64,000 bases of DNA. Source: Microlunatus phosphovorus NM-1 (lineage in GTDB: Bacteria; Actinomycetota; Actinomycetes; Propionibacteriales; Propionibacteriaceae). Where the stretch lies: assembly GCF_000270245.1 (NCBI RefSeq), contig NC_015635.1, positions 5,146,001 through 5,210,000 of the forward strand, written 5' to 3'. The position numbers and the translations under genes are program-made. Of the stretch, positions 19,816 to 29,254 are shown piece after piece; the first letter of the stretch is position 1; each line of letters begins with the position of its first letter. The notes below the pieces were generated by a model. That model did not search any database. It saw only the letters and a program-made list of their open reading frames with translations, and had not been told where the DNA came from.

Positions 19816-21099
19816 TCAGGGCTGTTCAAGGTCCCCTCGTCCGGGCTCCGGACGACGCAAGCCCCTGCTGACGATTCGCCGCACCGTCCCCAGCACGGAA
19901 CTGCGCTTACGCTTGAACGACAGCGCCCACCACAACCGTGCCGACGGCAGGTTCTCGTACAACGGGGTCCGTAACCCGGCCAGTCGCATGGTGAGGACAC
20001 GCGCCCATACGGCGCCACGGGCCATCTGCAGGTGGGGCTGAGCTTCTGGTAGGTACTGGGTGGCGATCGGACCGCCCTGCAATGCTCCATCACGTAGTGC
20101 CCGATCAAGCGCCGCTTGGCCCCTAGAGGTACGGACAACGACTAGCGATCGGCCTGGCTCGTCCTCGGCGACCTCGCGGTACCAGGGGTCACCGACCGAT
20201 AGGTCGGCGAACTCTCCGGTGTGGTCGGGACAGATCTGGCAGCGCCACTGACGGTGCTTCGCCAACGTCCCGCCCCACGCCTCAGCATAGGTAGTCTCAC
20301 CACGACGTCCATCGCTCGTTTCGACTCGAAAACTGCCAGGCCAACCCTCTCCTCGGTAGTCCACGCGCACGGTGCTGGCTGGATCGAGTCCTAGGGATGC
20401 AATGACCTGTTCGGTGGCCTGGGTTGAAGGAGTCCCCGCGCAGAAGATGCCAATAGTCAACGCGACCTTGTCCCCCAGCGCCGGCCGGAGAGTGGCCGCC
20501 GATCGGGTTGCGGCAATGTCGCACGGTTTCCCAACAACGACGCATGGCCCTTCAGCGTTCTCCACAAGATCCAATCGCTGGCAAGGGCTCGCCGGCGCAT
20601 ATCTGGATCCAGCCGAGTTCAAGACATCTTCGCGAGATCGATTCAGAACTGTCTCATTTAGAAGCGGGGCGTCTCGGCGAGCCCTCACGCCCAGCGTCCC
20701 GACAGCGGAGCCAGATTCGAGTGCGTGGACAGCAAGAGCACTGATCACTCCCCCAGAGGATCCTCGATATCGCAACTCATCATCCGTGGCCCAACATTCA
20801 TATACGCCCAACACCGGCCCCCATGCGCCTCCGAAGGGGGAATCAACCAAGACTTCTGGTGGGTGGGCGAGCCTCCGTCCCGGGCAAGCCGCCACCGCTT
20901 CGGGTGTTGGGCCCCCGGTTACTCCGACGATCTGAAGAGGGCGTCGGCCCACACCAGGGACCTCGTCCATACGAAATTGGTCCGGCTCTAGATATGCGCA
21001 GGCTCCGCATCCGCAACACAAATGCGCATCTACAACATCCCGGATCGTATCAAGACCCGAAGGCTTCGAATTCACGGCACTAGACTCGAACATTCGCAT
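19816..21099 (-). CDS. Coenzyme F420 hydrogenase beta-subunit-like (FrhB-type) protein
   Basis: A 427-aa member of the FrhB/FdhB family, with a ferredoxin-like cluster motif at the N terminus (CCGCGAC at about 28-34). C-terminal-domain motifs are RGSSGGVISALAVHALE, VVGKPCDIAA and CQICPDHTGEFADLSVGDPW. Family members inside polysaccharide loci commonly accompany a pyruvyl transferase, which is present here at 28070. They may use flavin, iron-sulfur or F420 chemistry on a sugar or its modifier, but the reaction is unproven. It overlaps the upstream nucleotidyltransferase-fold gene by 20 bp. Confidence 0.85.
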   Translation of the reverse strand: MRMFESSAVNSKPSGLDTIRDVVDAHLCCGCGACAYLEPDQFRMDEVPGVGRRPLQIVGVTGGPTPEAVAACPGRRLAHPPEVLVDSPFGGAWGPVLGVYECWATDDELRYRGSSGGVISALAVHALESGSAVGTLGVRARRDAPLLNETVLNRSREDVLNSAGSRYAPASPCQRLDLVENAEGPCVVVGKPCDIAATRSAATLRPALGDKVALTIGIFCAGTPSTQATEQVIASLGLDPASTVRVDYRGEGWPGSFRVETSDGRRGETTYAEAWGGTLAKHRQWRCQICPDHTGEFADLSVGDPWYREVAEDEPGRSLVVVRTSRGQAALDRALRDGALQGGPIATQYLPEAQPHLQMARGAVWARVLTMRLAGLRTPLYENLPSARLWWALSFKRKRSSVLGTVRRIVSRGLRRPEPGRGDLEQP

Positions 21100-22216
21100 T
21101 TGTCATCTCAACGTCTGTCAGGAATGCTTGTAATGTCTCTGCGGAAGCGGGGACACGGTTCTTCCGCAAGGCCGGACGCTTGATTCGATCCCGGACACCC
21201 AGTGCAACATTATGCACTAGAGCAATAGCTGTCGCGCCGAGCGCGGGGCGAAGTGCGCGTGCCACCAATCGGGCCAGACCGTGCTCCGATCGGATTGATG
21301 TGATAGGCGCCACGCGATCCACCGCCGTCAAGAATCTTTGCAATGTGGTGGGCACACCGAGCGCTTCGGCCAAATTGGACGGCAACGGAGTCCCAAGTAC
21401 ACCACGGCACCGACTCAACACTAGCCAGACCTGCGCGCTCGCTCGCCATTCCCGCGCACGAGTGGTGACCGTTGCCCAATCGGTAGTCTCACGCACCAAG
21501 CCATCAGCGTCCACCAACTGTAGCAACCGGTTGGCTCCGTCGAGCGCCGCGTGTACGCAGGTATGGATCAACGCATCGCAGTGGTCCAGCACTGGCACGT
21601 CAACGAAACCCAGCGTCTGATTTCTTCGTCGATCGATGAGCTTTGCGTCGGGTATGCGGAAGCGGACTCGGCGCGGCTCGCGGTTGATCATAGACCAGTG
21701 AAGATCGACCAAGAAGCCGTTCGGGCTTATCCAGTGCATCTCACCTGGAGCCGGACGAGCGGCGAGCATATCCTCGCGATCCAACAACGTCCATCCTGCC
21801 GCCGCGAGCCGCTCGCAGGCGTGGCGTAGATGCACCGGTGAAGTCAGTACATCAATGTCATTGAAGGAGCGCAGCCCTGGGACTGGGTGTGAAGCCATCG
21901 ACAGGGATGCGCCCTTAAAGGTCACCCAGGGAATATCTCCTAGCAGGCGGGTGAGCTCGGCCAGCAGGGCGCATGCGGCGAGATTCTTGGCGAAGGCCCG
22001 ATCTCGGTCCGGCTTCAGCAACTGCGAAACGCTCGGCGCCACCTCGCGGGTCACCACATGCGCAAGTGGCGCAATCCGGTGTAGTCGCGCAGCATCGACG
22101 AACTCGTCCACTTCGATAGGCGTGAGTGCGACGTTGCTCCAGACGCCTCGGCACACCTGACCAAGTGCAGTAGATACTGCCGGGGATCGCCGTCGGCGTC
22201 GCTGCGACAGACTCAT
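21080..22216 (-). CDS. Nucleotidyltransferase-fold protein (NTP_transf_5-like)
   Basis: A 378-aa protein of the uncharacterised nucleotidyltransferase family common in polysaccharide and peptide gene clusters. The hallmark is VTFKGASLSMASHPVPGLRS followed by FNDIDVLT, where DID provides metal-binding aspartates. EMHWISPNGFLVDLHWSMIN adds the third acidic position. A conserved His-Cys pattern (DALIHTCVHAALDG) follows. The acceptor is unknown. ATG 22216 overlaps the stop of the acetyltransferase gene, so the three genes form one operon. Confidence 0.8.
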   Translation of the reverse strand: MSLSQRRRRRSPAVSTALGQVCRGVWSNVALTPIEVDEFVDAARLHRIAPLAHVVTREVAPSVSQLLKPDRDRAFAKNLAACALLAELTRLLGDIPWVTFKGASLSMASHPVPGLRSFNDIDVLTSPVHLRHACERLAAAGWTLLDREDMLAARPAPGEMHWISPNGFLVDLHWSMINREPRRVRFRIPDAKLIDRRRNQTLGFVDVPVLDHCDALIHTCVHAALDGANRLLQLVDADGLVRETTDWATVTTRAREWRASAQVWLVLSRCRGVLGTPLPSNLAEALGVPTTLQRFLTAVDRVAPITSIRSEHGLARLVARALRPALGATAIALVHNVALGVRDRIKRPALRKNRVPASAETLQAFLTDVEMTNANVRV

Positions 22217-22848
22217 CCTCCGTCCTGAGATGTCGAACTGTGAGCGTCGATAAACCCTTGGATGTCATCCGACATCATCAGTTCGAGCGCATCCGAAATC
22301 TTTGCGACCGGCCAATCCCACCACTTGATCCTCAGCAGCGCCTCGATCTGCTCCCGCGAGAAGCGGTAGCCGGCCACGCGGCCAGGGTTACCAGCGACGA
22401 TAGCGTAGGCAGGAACGTCCTGACGCACCACGCTTCTGGCTCCGATCACCGCACCATCCCCGATGGTAACCCCCGACAGGATGAGCGCCTCGTTGCCGAT
22501 CCAGACATCGTTGCCAACCTTGACACTTCCGCGACTGACACTGGACCTCGCCGCGAGATGGCCGGCGTCACCTCGAAATTCCTCATACGCGGGGAAACGG
22601 TATGTTGACACGAAATCAGTTCGATGCTCGCCACCCAGGAGAATGTGCACTCCGTACGCAAAGGAGCAGAACTGACCCACCTCCAGTCGCGATCCAGGCG
22701 TCCGATTCGACACTGTTAAGTGACCCCAGGCATAACGTCCAATCGCGAACTGCTTGAGATCCTTGCGACGGTCGAGCCGCTGTGCAGGCGGCAGACCCGA
22801 GGGTCGAGGCTTCAGCAGCCGTCGGACCATTGGAGCGAGTCTCTTCAT
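22213..22848 (-). CDS. CatB-related O-acetyltransferase
   Basis: Left-handed beta-helix acetyltransferase related to xenobiotic acetyltransferases, of a kind common in glycan loci. The body shows GRYAWGHLTVSNRTPGSRLE, VGQFCSFAYGVHILLGGEHR (with the catalytic His), VKVGNDVWIGNEALILSGVT, IGDGAVIGARSVV and VAGNPGRVAGYRF. The C terminus (IEALLRIKWWDWP) is typical of the family. ATG 22848 follows an AGGTAGG site and gives 211 aa; the frame runs on to 22926 without support. Confidence 0.88.
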   Translation of the reverse strand: MKRLAPMVRRLLKPRPSGLPPAQRLDRRKDLKQFAIGRYAWGHLTVSNRTPGSRLEVGQFCSFAYGVHILLGGEHRTDFVSTYRFPAYEEFRGDAGHLAARSSVSRGSVKVGNDVWIGNEALILSGVTIGDGAVIGARSVVRQDVPAYAIVAGNPGRVAGYRFSREQIEALLRIKWWDWPVAKISDALELMMSDDIQGFIDAHSSTSQDGG

Positions 22849-22935
22849 TACGCTGCCTACCTCATATCCCGGTTCATGCGCTCCGAGTCTACACCTCGAT
22901 GATTCCGTTGGTGGCCGAACCGGCAATACCCGAGC

Positions 22936-24498
22936 CTAACCGAGGTTGACCTCGGTGTTGCCGGACCACGAAACGTTGGAACCGATGCCGGTCCGCACTC
23001 CGTAGCGGTAGTCCCTTCCGAATACGTTCCCGGCGAACTGACCACTGGCGATGTTCCCAGACTCGCCACCGTTGATCGTGTAGTTGCCGCCGTTCATGTA
23101 GTTATTGATGACCCGCAGGTTCTGTAGTGGACTGCTGGTCAGTGAGCCAATCTGAATCGCGGCGTTCATCGGGTCGTCCGTGCTTCTGACATAAGCAAGC
23201 AAGGAATTCCCACGAATTGTGACGTTGTTACCCGAACGGATTTGAATGACGTCATGATGACCGCCGGGCATCCGATGTAGATCATGAATATAGGACTGTT
23301 CGATGGTCACGTTGTCGGCGCCAACTCGAACCCCATCCTCAGCCGAGTGTATATCGGCGTATCGGACCGTCCCTGAACCGCGGTTGAAAAAGATGCCAAT
23401 CCCGGTGGAGTTGAGATTGTCTATGTCAACGTACTCAATCAACGCGTTACGCACACCCGGGGCAACCCGAATGGGATAACCATTGCCGCCACCTCGGATG
23501 AGGGTGTCCCGAATCACCACGTCGTTAGCGCTCACGGTGATCGTGCCGTTAACGCGCAGGCCTTGAATCACTGCACCCGGGGTGGTCACCGTGATCGAAC
23601 CGGAATCACGCAGAGTCACACCTGAGCGCACGCCGGTGTTGGATGCATTCGGGAAACCCGGAGGAATTCCAGGGACGTTGCCGGGTCCTGGTGTTGGCTC
23701 TGGAGCGCGGGTGGTTGTCGCTGAAGGAGTTGGAGTCGTCGACGAAGGAGCTGGGGAAGCCGACGAAGGAGCTGGGGAAGCCGACGAAGGAGCTGGCACA
23801 ACTGTTGGCGACGTGCTTGACACAGGCCCCGTGGTCGAAGTCGGCACGGTAGTCGGGGGGCGCGTCGTGGCGGTCGACGTGGGTTCGTGGCCACCCTGTG
23901 GGATGAACGAGACATCTACCAAGAAGTTCATGCCGTGGTTGACACCACTTGAGGGCCATTGGGACGTGTTCGTGAATCTCCGTATCCCGCCGTTGACAGG
24001 CACCGTCAGACCCGACTGGCCATACTCCCTGGTGAACGTCCTTGATACGGGGTAGCGCCCTCCCTCTGCGAAGTAGGAAACACTGAACGGCTCGCCCGCC
24101 TTAACCGACACTGGAGACGCGAGAGTCGCGACCTGCCACCCAGTTTCAGAGGTGGCGGCGAAGGTGACTCGCGCAAGTCGGGTGCCTGACGCCGACCAGA
24201 CCGAGCCGCTGAATGCCCTATCCCTCTGCTTCGCTCCACGATAGAACTGCACAGCGTTGACCGTGCCGTCAGTCGTCGGATAGATCCTCACTCCAACCTC
24301 AGCTGAAGTAGAGTGGCCGACTGCAGACACTTCGGGCACCACCGCATTGCTGAAGAGTCCCTCAGCTGGCTCGTCGGCCTGTGCGGGCATCCCGACGACT
24401 GCTGCTGCCAGCAGTGCCACAATCGTCGCGGTGGACCATCGCACAAGACGCGCTGGGGTCAGGGCGCGCTGGTCGGATGGGCGCGGAGTGCATGGCAT
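22936..24498 (-). CDS. Exported DUF4082 plus right-handed beta-helix surface protein
   Basis: A 520-aa secreted protein. The signal peptide is about 1-41 (PAQA end). DUF4082-like beta-sandwich covers about 46-200 (VGVRIYPTTDGTVNAVQFYR, then GWQVATLASPVSV). A Pro/Ser/Thr linker covers 201-281 and includes three copies of a PSSASPA repeat. Residues 288-520 form a parallel beta-helix (NDVVIRDTLIRGGGNGYPIR, NVTIEQSYIHDL, GHHDVIQIRSGNNVTIRGN). The beta-helix is paralogous to that at 25693. It may bind or cleave polysaccharide. ATG 24498 follows AAGGAC. Confidence 0.85.
   Translation of the reverse strand: MPCTPRPSDQRALTPARLVRWSTATIVALLAAAVVGMPAQADEPAEGLFSNAVVPEVSAVGHSTSAEVGVRIYPTTDGTVNAVQFYRGAKQRDRAFSGSVWSASGTRLARVTFAATSETGWQVATLASPVSVKAGEPFSVSYFAEGGRYPVSRTFTREYGQSGLTVPVNGGIRRFTNTSQWPSSGVNHGMNFLVDVSFIPQGGHEPTSTATTRPPTTVPTSTTGPVSSTSPTVVPAPSSASPAPSSASPAPSSTTPTPSATTTRAPEPTPGPGNVPGIPPGFPNASNTGVRSGVTLRDSGSITVTTPGAVIQGLRVNGTITVSANDVVIRDTLIRGGGNGYPIRVAPGVRNALIEYVDIDNLNSTGIGIFFNRGSGTVRYADIHSAEDGVRVGADNVTIEQSYIHDLHRMPGGHHDVIQIRSGNNVTIRGNSLLAYVRSTDDPMNAAIQIGSLTSSPLQNLRVINNYMNGGNYTINGGESGNIASGQFAGNVFGRDYRYGVRTGIGSNVSWSGNTEVNLG
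23741..23798. repeat. 21-bp tandem repeat encoding a Pro/Ser linker
   Basis: Nearly three consecutive copies of a 21-bp unit (GACGAAGGAGCTGGGGAAGC plus C) encode the PSSASPA repeats in the linker of the minus-strand beta-helix protein. In-frame expansion or loss would only alter linker length. Confidence 0.85.
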
Positions 24499-25692
24499 AA
24501 AAAGTCCTTGTTCTGGGGATCAGATCGGGGGGAACCTTCCGAGAAGCTATGGGACGGCTGAAGTCCTCGTCAACTTTCGAGTGCCCACCATGGTCACGCG
24601 CTCGACCTCGACACGGTGCTGTGCGCGGCGTCCTAGCTGGGGTAGCCGCGGCGCTGAGATTCGACCAATCTAGTCGATCGATCGGGCCGGAATAGTGCTC
24701 TGACTTGGGAAAACGCGAGGAGGCTGGCGAGTGCGCCCAGGAGCCGTCTCAGTATCGTCGTGGTGCCCTTCATCGAAGCGCTCGAGAGAGTTCTCGGGTT
24801 CGGCATGCAACTACCGGTTCGCGACGGCATTCCTCCTGCACCTGAGTCGAGGCCAGCGCAAACCAAGCTGCTCGACGTTGCCATACAACGCCCGGTCTGG
24901 GCGCCTGATCTGGACCGCGATCGCAGTCCTCACCTCAACTCAAACATGGACCGCCACGCCGACGACGATCTGATGGTCGGTTCGGCGGATCCGTTCCAGC
25001 CGCCCCCGTATATATGGCAACGGCCAAGGACTCCTCCGTGCCATCCGAGATCTATCCCTGGCCAGACGGCTACCTACTAAGGAACCTGCCGGGAGAGATT
25101 CAGGTCCATGGGCCGGAGCACCTTGAATCGGTCCGGTCGCAACACCTTCGTCCAGCACCACGCCAGACACGCCAGAAGCGCCATGGTCCAGGTCGGTGTC
25201 CACTCGACCATCGCAAGGCTCGACCAGCACTGCCCCCATCGATCCGCCGAGACCGCATCCTCCGGCCAGTCGCCCACGGCTCACAAACCCGGCGGACGCC
25301 CGGTTCTGGCCTGGGTGTGGGCGGGCCCGAGATGCTAATGTGGCCACACGCCTTTCTGGATCGTGTGTGCCGAGGCCGGTCTGCTGCTGGGCTGGAACTT
25401 CGAACTACGTCTACGCGTTTAGGTGTTGACAATTCACTGTCTGATCCGGCCCGCCGGGATCTTCAAGGACGTGCATGACGTCGTGGATGTTCTTGGTAGG
25501 TACGTTGGCTGGCCGTGCTGCTCAGCGTGGCGGACGGGCCTGACCGGCGACAGCTACCAACGTCGATCACAAGCTCGACCGGCTCCCGACCAGCACCGGC
25601 TTCCTGATCAGAATCGCAAGAATGACATCATGCAAGTGGGAGAATGGCGGTCTCGGTTAACCCGAGCCTCCTCACCCGAGTGAAGGGACCAT
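24499..25692. other. 1.2-kb region without a convincing gene between two beta-helix genes
   Basis: Several overlapping open frames exist on both strands, but none has a ribosome site with recognisable protein content, and their amino-acid make-up is rich in Arg, Pro and Ser as expected for shadow frames of G+C-rich DNA. The genes on both sides point away from it, so both promoters should be here. It may hold a decayed gene; I could not identify one. Confidence 0.5.
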
Positions 25693-26682
25693 ATGGTGAA
25701 GGTGTCCAAGGGCAGCGTCAGCCTAGCGGTTGGCGCAGCCCTCGTCGGAGCGCTGGTCACAGCGGGGATCGGGCTCAGTTGGCAATCGCTCAGGCAACCC
25801 GCGGTGGAACCATCGCCAATAGCCGCCACCCCGACGCCAGAGCCGTCAATCGCAACTCCGACGTCAGATCGATCGTCAGTCACCCCGACATCAGACCCGT
25901 CGACCACCACCCCAAGGTCAGATCCGTCGACACCGGCTCGGCCATCGTCGAAAGGGTTTCCGAGTGAGGATACAACGGGCGTGCGTCCCGGGGTCACCTT
26001 GACCAATTCGGATTCCATCGTGGTCGACAAGGCCGGCACCGTGATAGAGGGCCTTCGCGTCAAAGGCCGTATAGTGGTCGAAGCTGACAATGTGACTATT
26101 CGCGACACTCTCGTAGAGGGCGGCGGCACGCACTATCCGATCCGCATTGCGAAGGGTGTCAAAAACGCGCTGATCGAGCACGTTGAGGTGCACAATGATC
26201 CAGGTGGTGGTATCGGAATCTTCTTCAACGGTGGCACCGGGACGGTCCGTCACGCCAATATCCACACCGCCACCGACGGCATCCGAGTGCAGGCAGATAA
26301 CGTCACAATTGAGTACTCCTATGTTCACGACCTACGCCGCAGTGAAGGTGGTCATCACGACTCGATCCAAATTCGATCGGGCACGAATACCACGATCAGG
26401 GGAAATACCCTGCTACCTTATGTCGCCGGCACAAATGATCCGATGAACGCCGCCATCCAGATCGGCTCGCTGGCCAAAGGACCATTAGTCAACCTGGTCG
26501 TTGAGCAGAACTTTATGGATGGTGGGAACTATACGATCAACGGCGGGAAAGCCGTGGAGAGCGGGTCTTTTGTGGGCAATGTATTTGGTCCTCACGCCCG
26601 ATACGGAGTTCGCTCGAGCATGCCTGCTGAAATAGAGTGGCGTGACAATAAGATGGCGCAAACCGGGAAGCTCGTGGAGTAG
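25693..26682 (+). CDS. Membrane-anchored right-handed beta-helix protein
   Basis: A 329-aa paralogue of the 22936-24498 product lacking the DUF4082 domain. A TM anchor or signal is at about 9-30, a TPTSDxS-rich linker at 36-85 and the beta-helix at 95-329. Shared blocks include AGTVIEGLRVKGRIVVEADN, VTIRDTLVEGGG, GGHHDSIQIRSGTNTTIRGN, NDPMNAAIQIGSL and GGNYTINGG. The fold is that of polysaccharide lyases and phage tailspikes, so glycan binding or cleavage is plausible. ATG 25693 follows GAAGGGA. Confidence 0.85.
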   Translation: MVKVSKGSVSLAVGAALVGALVTAGIGLSWQSLRQPAVEPSPIAATPTPEPSIATPTSDRSSVTPTSDPSTTTPRSDPSTPARPSSKGFPSEDTTGVRPGVTLTNSDSIVVDKAGTVIEGLRVKGRIVVEADNVTIRDTLVEGGGTHYPIRIAKGVKNALIEHVEVHNDPGGGIGIFFNGGTGTVRHANIHTATDGIRVQADNVTIEYSYVHDLRRSEGGHHDSIQIRSGTNTTIRGNTLLPYVAGTNDPMNAAIQIGSLAKGPLVNLVVEQNFMDGGNYTINGGKAVESGSFVGNVFGPHARYGVRSSMPAEIEWRDNKMAQTGKLVE

Positions 26683-26747
26683 CACCGCGCGCTGGGCTCC
26701 TCTTAATCTCATGATCTTCTAAACCAGCTATCGCGAAAGGGGGTTGA

Positions 26748-27638
26748 ATGTCTGCAGGCTCCGCCGCGCACGGGCAGATCAGTGTCATCATCGCCGCGCA
26801 TGATGAAGAGCACGTGATTGGGGCAACCCTCGATTCACTGCTTGCTCAAGATGTTGATTCGCCATTGGAGATCATCGTCAGCGCGAACGGTTGTACCGAT
26901 CGAACGGTGGCGGTCGCCTCCCGCCCGATGGTGCGCGTGATCAATCGCGAGGCTCCCGGGAAGGCGGGCGCGCTAAATGCTGCCGAGGCACTGGCAACTG
27001 GTTTTCCACGCCTCTATCTCGATGCAGACATTGTGGTGCCGACGGGCGGAATTGCAGCTATGCTCAAGGTACTCGAGTCCGATCCGAAGGCTGCGGCCGT
27101 CATGCCACGAAGAAGACTCAATGTCGCGGGCCGGCCATGGCCAGTGCGGGGTTACAGCGCCATCCATGAGAGACTGCCCACCTTCCGCACCGGACTCTTT
27201 GGCCGCGGGATGGTCATGATCTCTGAAGCTGGCCGCGCTCGGTTCGAGCGCTTTCCTGAACTCATTGCCGACGATCTCTTCCTCGACGGTCAGTTCTCAG
27301 ACGACGAGAAGGTGCAGGTCGACGAAGTGGAGGTTTTGGTTGAAGCTCCTTACGCGACCGCCGACCTATTGCGGCGACTGGTTCGAGTGCGGCGGGGGAA
27401 CGCACAACTACGCCGGCTCGCGGCCACAGGTGAGGTCTTCGCCGCGGTTCGCGCGCCAGATCGGTTGGCGTGGCTCCGAGATGTGGTATTGCCTGAGCCT
27501 CGGCTAGTGTTCGCGGGCGTCACCTATGCCGCGGTTTCCCTCGTCGCTGCCTTCCTTGCCCGTCGACCAGACAAAACTCGGTTGGGGTGGGGGCGCGACG
27601 AATCCACTCGCCGCGCAGCTGCCAGCAACAAGGAGTGA
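26748..27638 (+). CDS. Glycosyltransferase family 2
   Basis: A 296-aa inverting GT-A enzyme. The N terminus is ISVIIAAHDEEHVIGATLDS. Nucleotide-sugar contacts are SANGCTDRT and PGKAGALNAAE, and the metal-binding motif is YLDADIVVP. A later acidic stretch, IADDLFLDGQFSDDEK, fits the catalytic base region. One hydrophobic segment near the C terminus may attach it to the membrane. It probably adds a sugar to the lipid-linked repeat unit. ATG 26748 is preceded by AAAGGGGG. Confidence 0.88.
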   Translation: MSAGSAAHGQISVIIAAHDEEHVIGATLDSLLAQDVDSPLEIIVSANGCTDRTVAVASRPMVRVINREAPGKAGALNAAEALATGFPRLYLDADIVVPTGGIAAMLKVLESDPKAAAVMPRRRLNVAGRPWPVRGYSAIHERLPTFRTGLFGRGMVMISEAGRARFERFPELIADDLFLDGQFSDDEKVQVDEVEVLVEAPYATADLLRRLVRVRRGNAQLRRLAATGEVFAAVRAPDRLAWLRDVVLPEPRLVFAGVTYAAVSLVAAFLARRPDKTRLGWGRDESTRRAAASNKE

Positions 27639-28069
27639 CGTTCCCACAAGCCTAGGCCCTCCCTCCAGGCACTCTCGCACGGTCGACCGAGGGCGAGGGA
27701 GCCGGAACTGCGGGTCGCAGATCTCGCCCAACCGACCCACACCAAGCTCAGCGGCTGGAGATGTACAAGCGGCTGGCCGCCGAGATGCGCTCCGATCCTG
27801 ACATCGTTTCATTGCCTAGCGCGCCGTCGGGACCTTCATGCCTGGGGAACGGGCTCTGTGGACGGCTGCCTGCGCAAGCACAGGAATGGGACAGCGATAC
27901 TGTTAGAGCGCATTTGCATCCAGCCGTCCTGGGTCGGCCTGGACCTCACCACGCTGAATCCACCAAGGCGAAGCCTCCCATTTGTGGGTAGGCTTCGCTC
28001 GGTACGGTTCAGTGAACGCCAGGCGGCCCCCGAGATCCCGCCCGGTCATCAGATTCCAGCGAGGTGGCG
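27639..28069. other. Intergenic region with a strong hairpin
   Basis: About 430 bp without a convincing gene. An open frame from 27761 (MYKRLAAEMRSDPDIV at its start) lacks a ribosome site and loses protein-like composition after about 20 residues. It could be a gene fragment. The main structure is the hairpin at 27968-27998. Confidence 0.5.
27968..27998 (+). terminator. Strong hairpin, probable terminator or attenuator
   Basis: GCGAAGCCT (27968-27976) pairs perfectly with AGGCTTCGC (27990-27998). Inside, CCCA pairs with TGGG around a TTTG loop, with one bulged T. There is no T-run after it, as is common in high-G+C bacteria. It lies between one glycosyltransferase gene and the pyruvyl transferase gene. 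Confidence 0.55.
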
Positions 28070-29245
28070 ATGAGGGTCGGATTTCTAGGCGTCCAGTGCG
28101 GCAACCCCAACTTGGGTGTCGCCGCGCTCGGATACTCGGTCCTGAGGATCATGCACCAGCTCCTACCTGACGCCGCGGAGTTTGTCCTGTTCTCGCCTGA
28201 CACTCAGTCGGCACTGGATCGAGTGGGCCGGACCCTGAGTTTGGATGGCAAGCGACTTGTGGCTGCAACGATTCGACACCGTCACATCTGGAAGTTGCAC
28301 AAAGCGATGAGGTCATGTGACCTGATCATTGATCTCACCGGAGGTGACAGCTTCTCCGACATTTATGGTTTACGTCGGCTCATGGTCAATCTTGCCGATA
28401 AAGAGATGGTTCTCTTGTCGGGAACACCGCTGGTAATCGCCCCTCAGACGATCGGGCCGTTTCGTAGTCGATTGACTCGTCCGGTGGTGCGTCATGTCCT
28501 CAACAATTCGGCATTAGTATTCGCCCGCGATGAGTTGTCTCGCGACGCCGCGGCCGCTGTAACCCGTCGCGAGGTCGTGGTGGCCACCGATGTGGCGCTT
28601 GCACTCCCCTTTGATCGAAGCCTCTACCCGCTACCACCAGCATCTACAGTTCGGGTCGGCGTGAACGTCTCTGGTCTACTCTGGAATGGCGGCTACACCA
28701 AGAACAACCAGTTCGGCCTACTTACCGACTATCGGAAGTACTGTTCGTTGCTGGTTGATCGGCTACATGCAGACGGCCTGGAAGTGCACCTCATCCCGCA
28801 TGTCATTGGCCGAGGGGGGAGTCTTGACGAAGATGATGTCACGGCCTGCGAGCAGATCCTCGCGAACCAGCCTGGCTGTACGCTGGCGCCCCGCTTTCGC
28901 GACCCAGTAGAGGCGAAGTCGTATATCGCCAGCCTGGATGTTATGGTCGGTGCGCGCATGCACGCCACGATTGCTGCATTCACCGCTGGCTTAGCGACTA
29001 TCCCACTGGCTTACAGCCGCAAATTTGCCGGATACTACTCAAATCTCGGCTATGCTGATCTAGTGGATCTGACCGAGCTTGACACGGCCTCGGCGCTAGA
29101 TCGCACCGCCGAACTGATCAATGATCGCGAGCGGCTGCAGGAGGCTGCTCGGCGCAGCCACGGCGTTGCAGACAAGAAGCTCGCCGAGTTCACCATGCGG
29201 CTGGCAGAAATCTTGCCCGCTGGGAACGCGAATTCAGTTAAGTAA
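28070..29245 (+). CDS. Polysaccharide pyruvyl transferase family protein
   Basis: Transfers pyruvate from phosphoenolpyruvate to form a ketal on a glycan sugar (CsaB/WcaK family). Motifs: MRVGFLGVQCGNPNLGVAAL at the N terminus, DLIIDLTGGDSFSDIYG, TPLVIAPQTIGPF, and the C-terminal MVGARMHATIAAFTAGLATI with the GxRxHxxI catalytic Arg and His. Length is 391 aa from ATG 28070; GTG 28064 would add two residues. The FrhB-like gene that often accompanies this family is 7 kb away on the other strand. Confidence 0.9.
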   Translation: MRVGFLGVQCGNPNLGVAALGYSVLRIMHQLLPDAAEFVLFSPDTQSALDRVGRTLSLDGKRLVAATIRHRHIWKLHKAMRSCDLIIDLTGGDSFSDIYGLRRLMVNLADKEMVLLSGTPLVIAPQTIGPFRSRLTRPVVRHVLNNSALVFARDELSRDAAAAVTRREVVVATDVALALPFDRSLYPLPPASTVRVGVNVSGLLWNGGYTKNNQFGLLTDYRKYCSLLVDRLHADGLEVHLIPHVIGRGGSLDEDDVTACEQILANQPGCTLAPRFRDPVEAKSYIASLDVMVGARMHATIAAFTAGLATIPLAYSRKFAGYYSNLGYADLVDLTELDTASALDRTAELINDRERLQEAARRSHGVADKKLAEFTMRLAEILPAGNANSVK

Positions 29246-29254
29246 GGGGATCTG

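Noticed and set aside
23741-23798. Short regular repeats considered as a CRISPR array
   Set aside because: The units are contiguous, in frame and encode a Pro/Ser linker; there are no spacers and no cas genes in the window.
24760-25478. Open frames of 80-155 codons between the beta-helix genes
   Set aside because: Several frames on both strands overlap, all rich in Arg, Pro and Ser; none has a good ribosome site or a motif. I treat the region as non-coding or too decayed to name.
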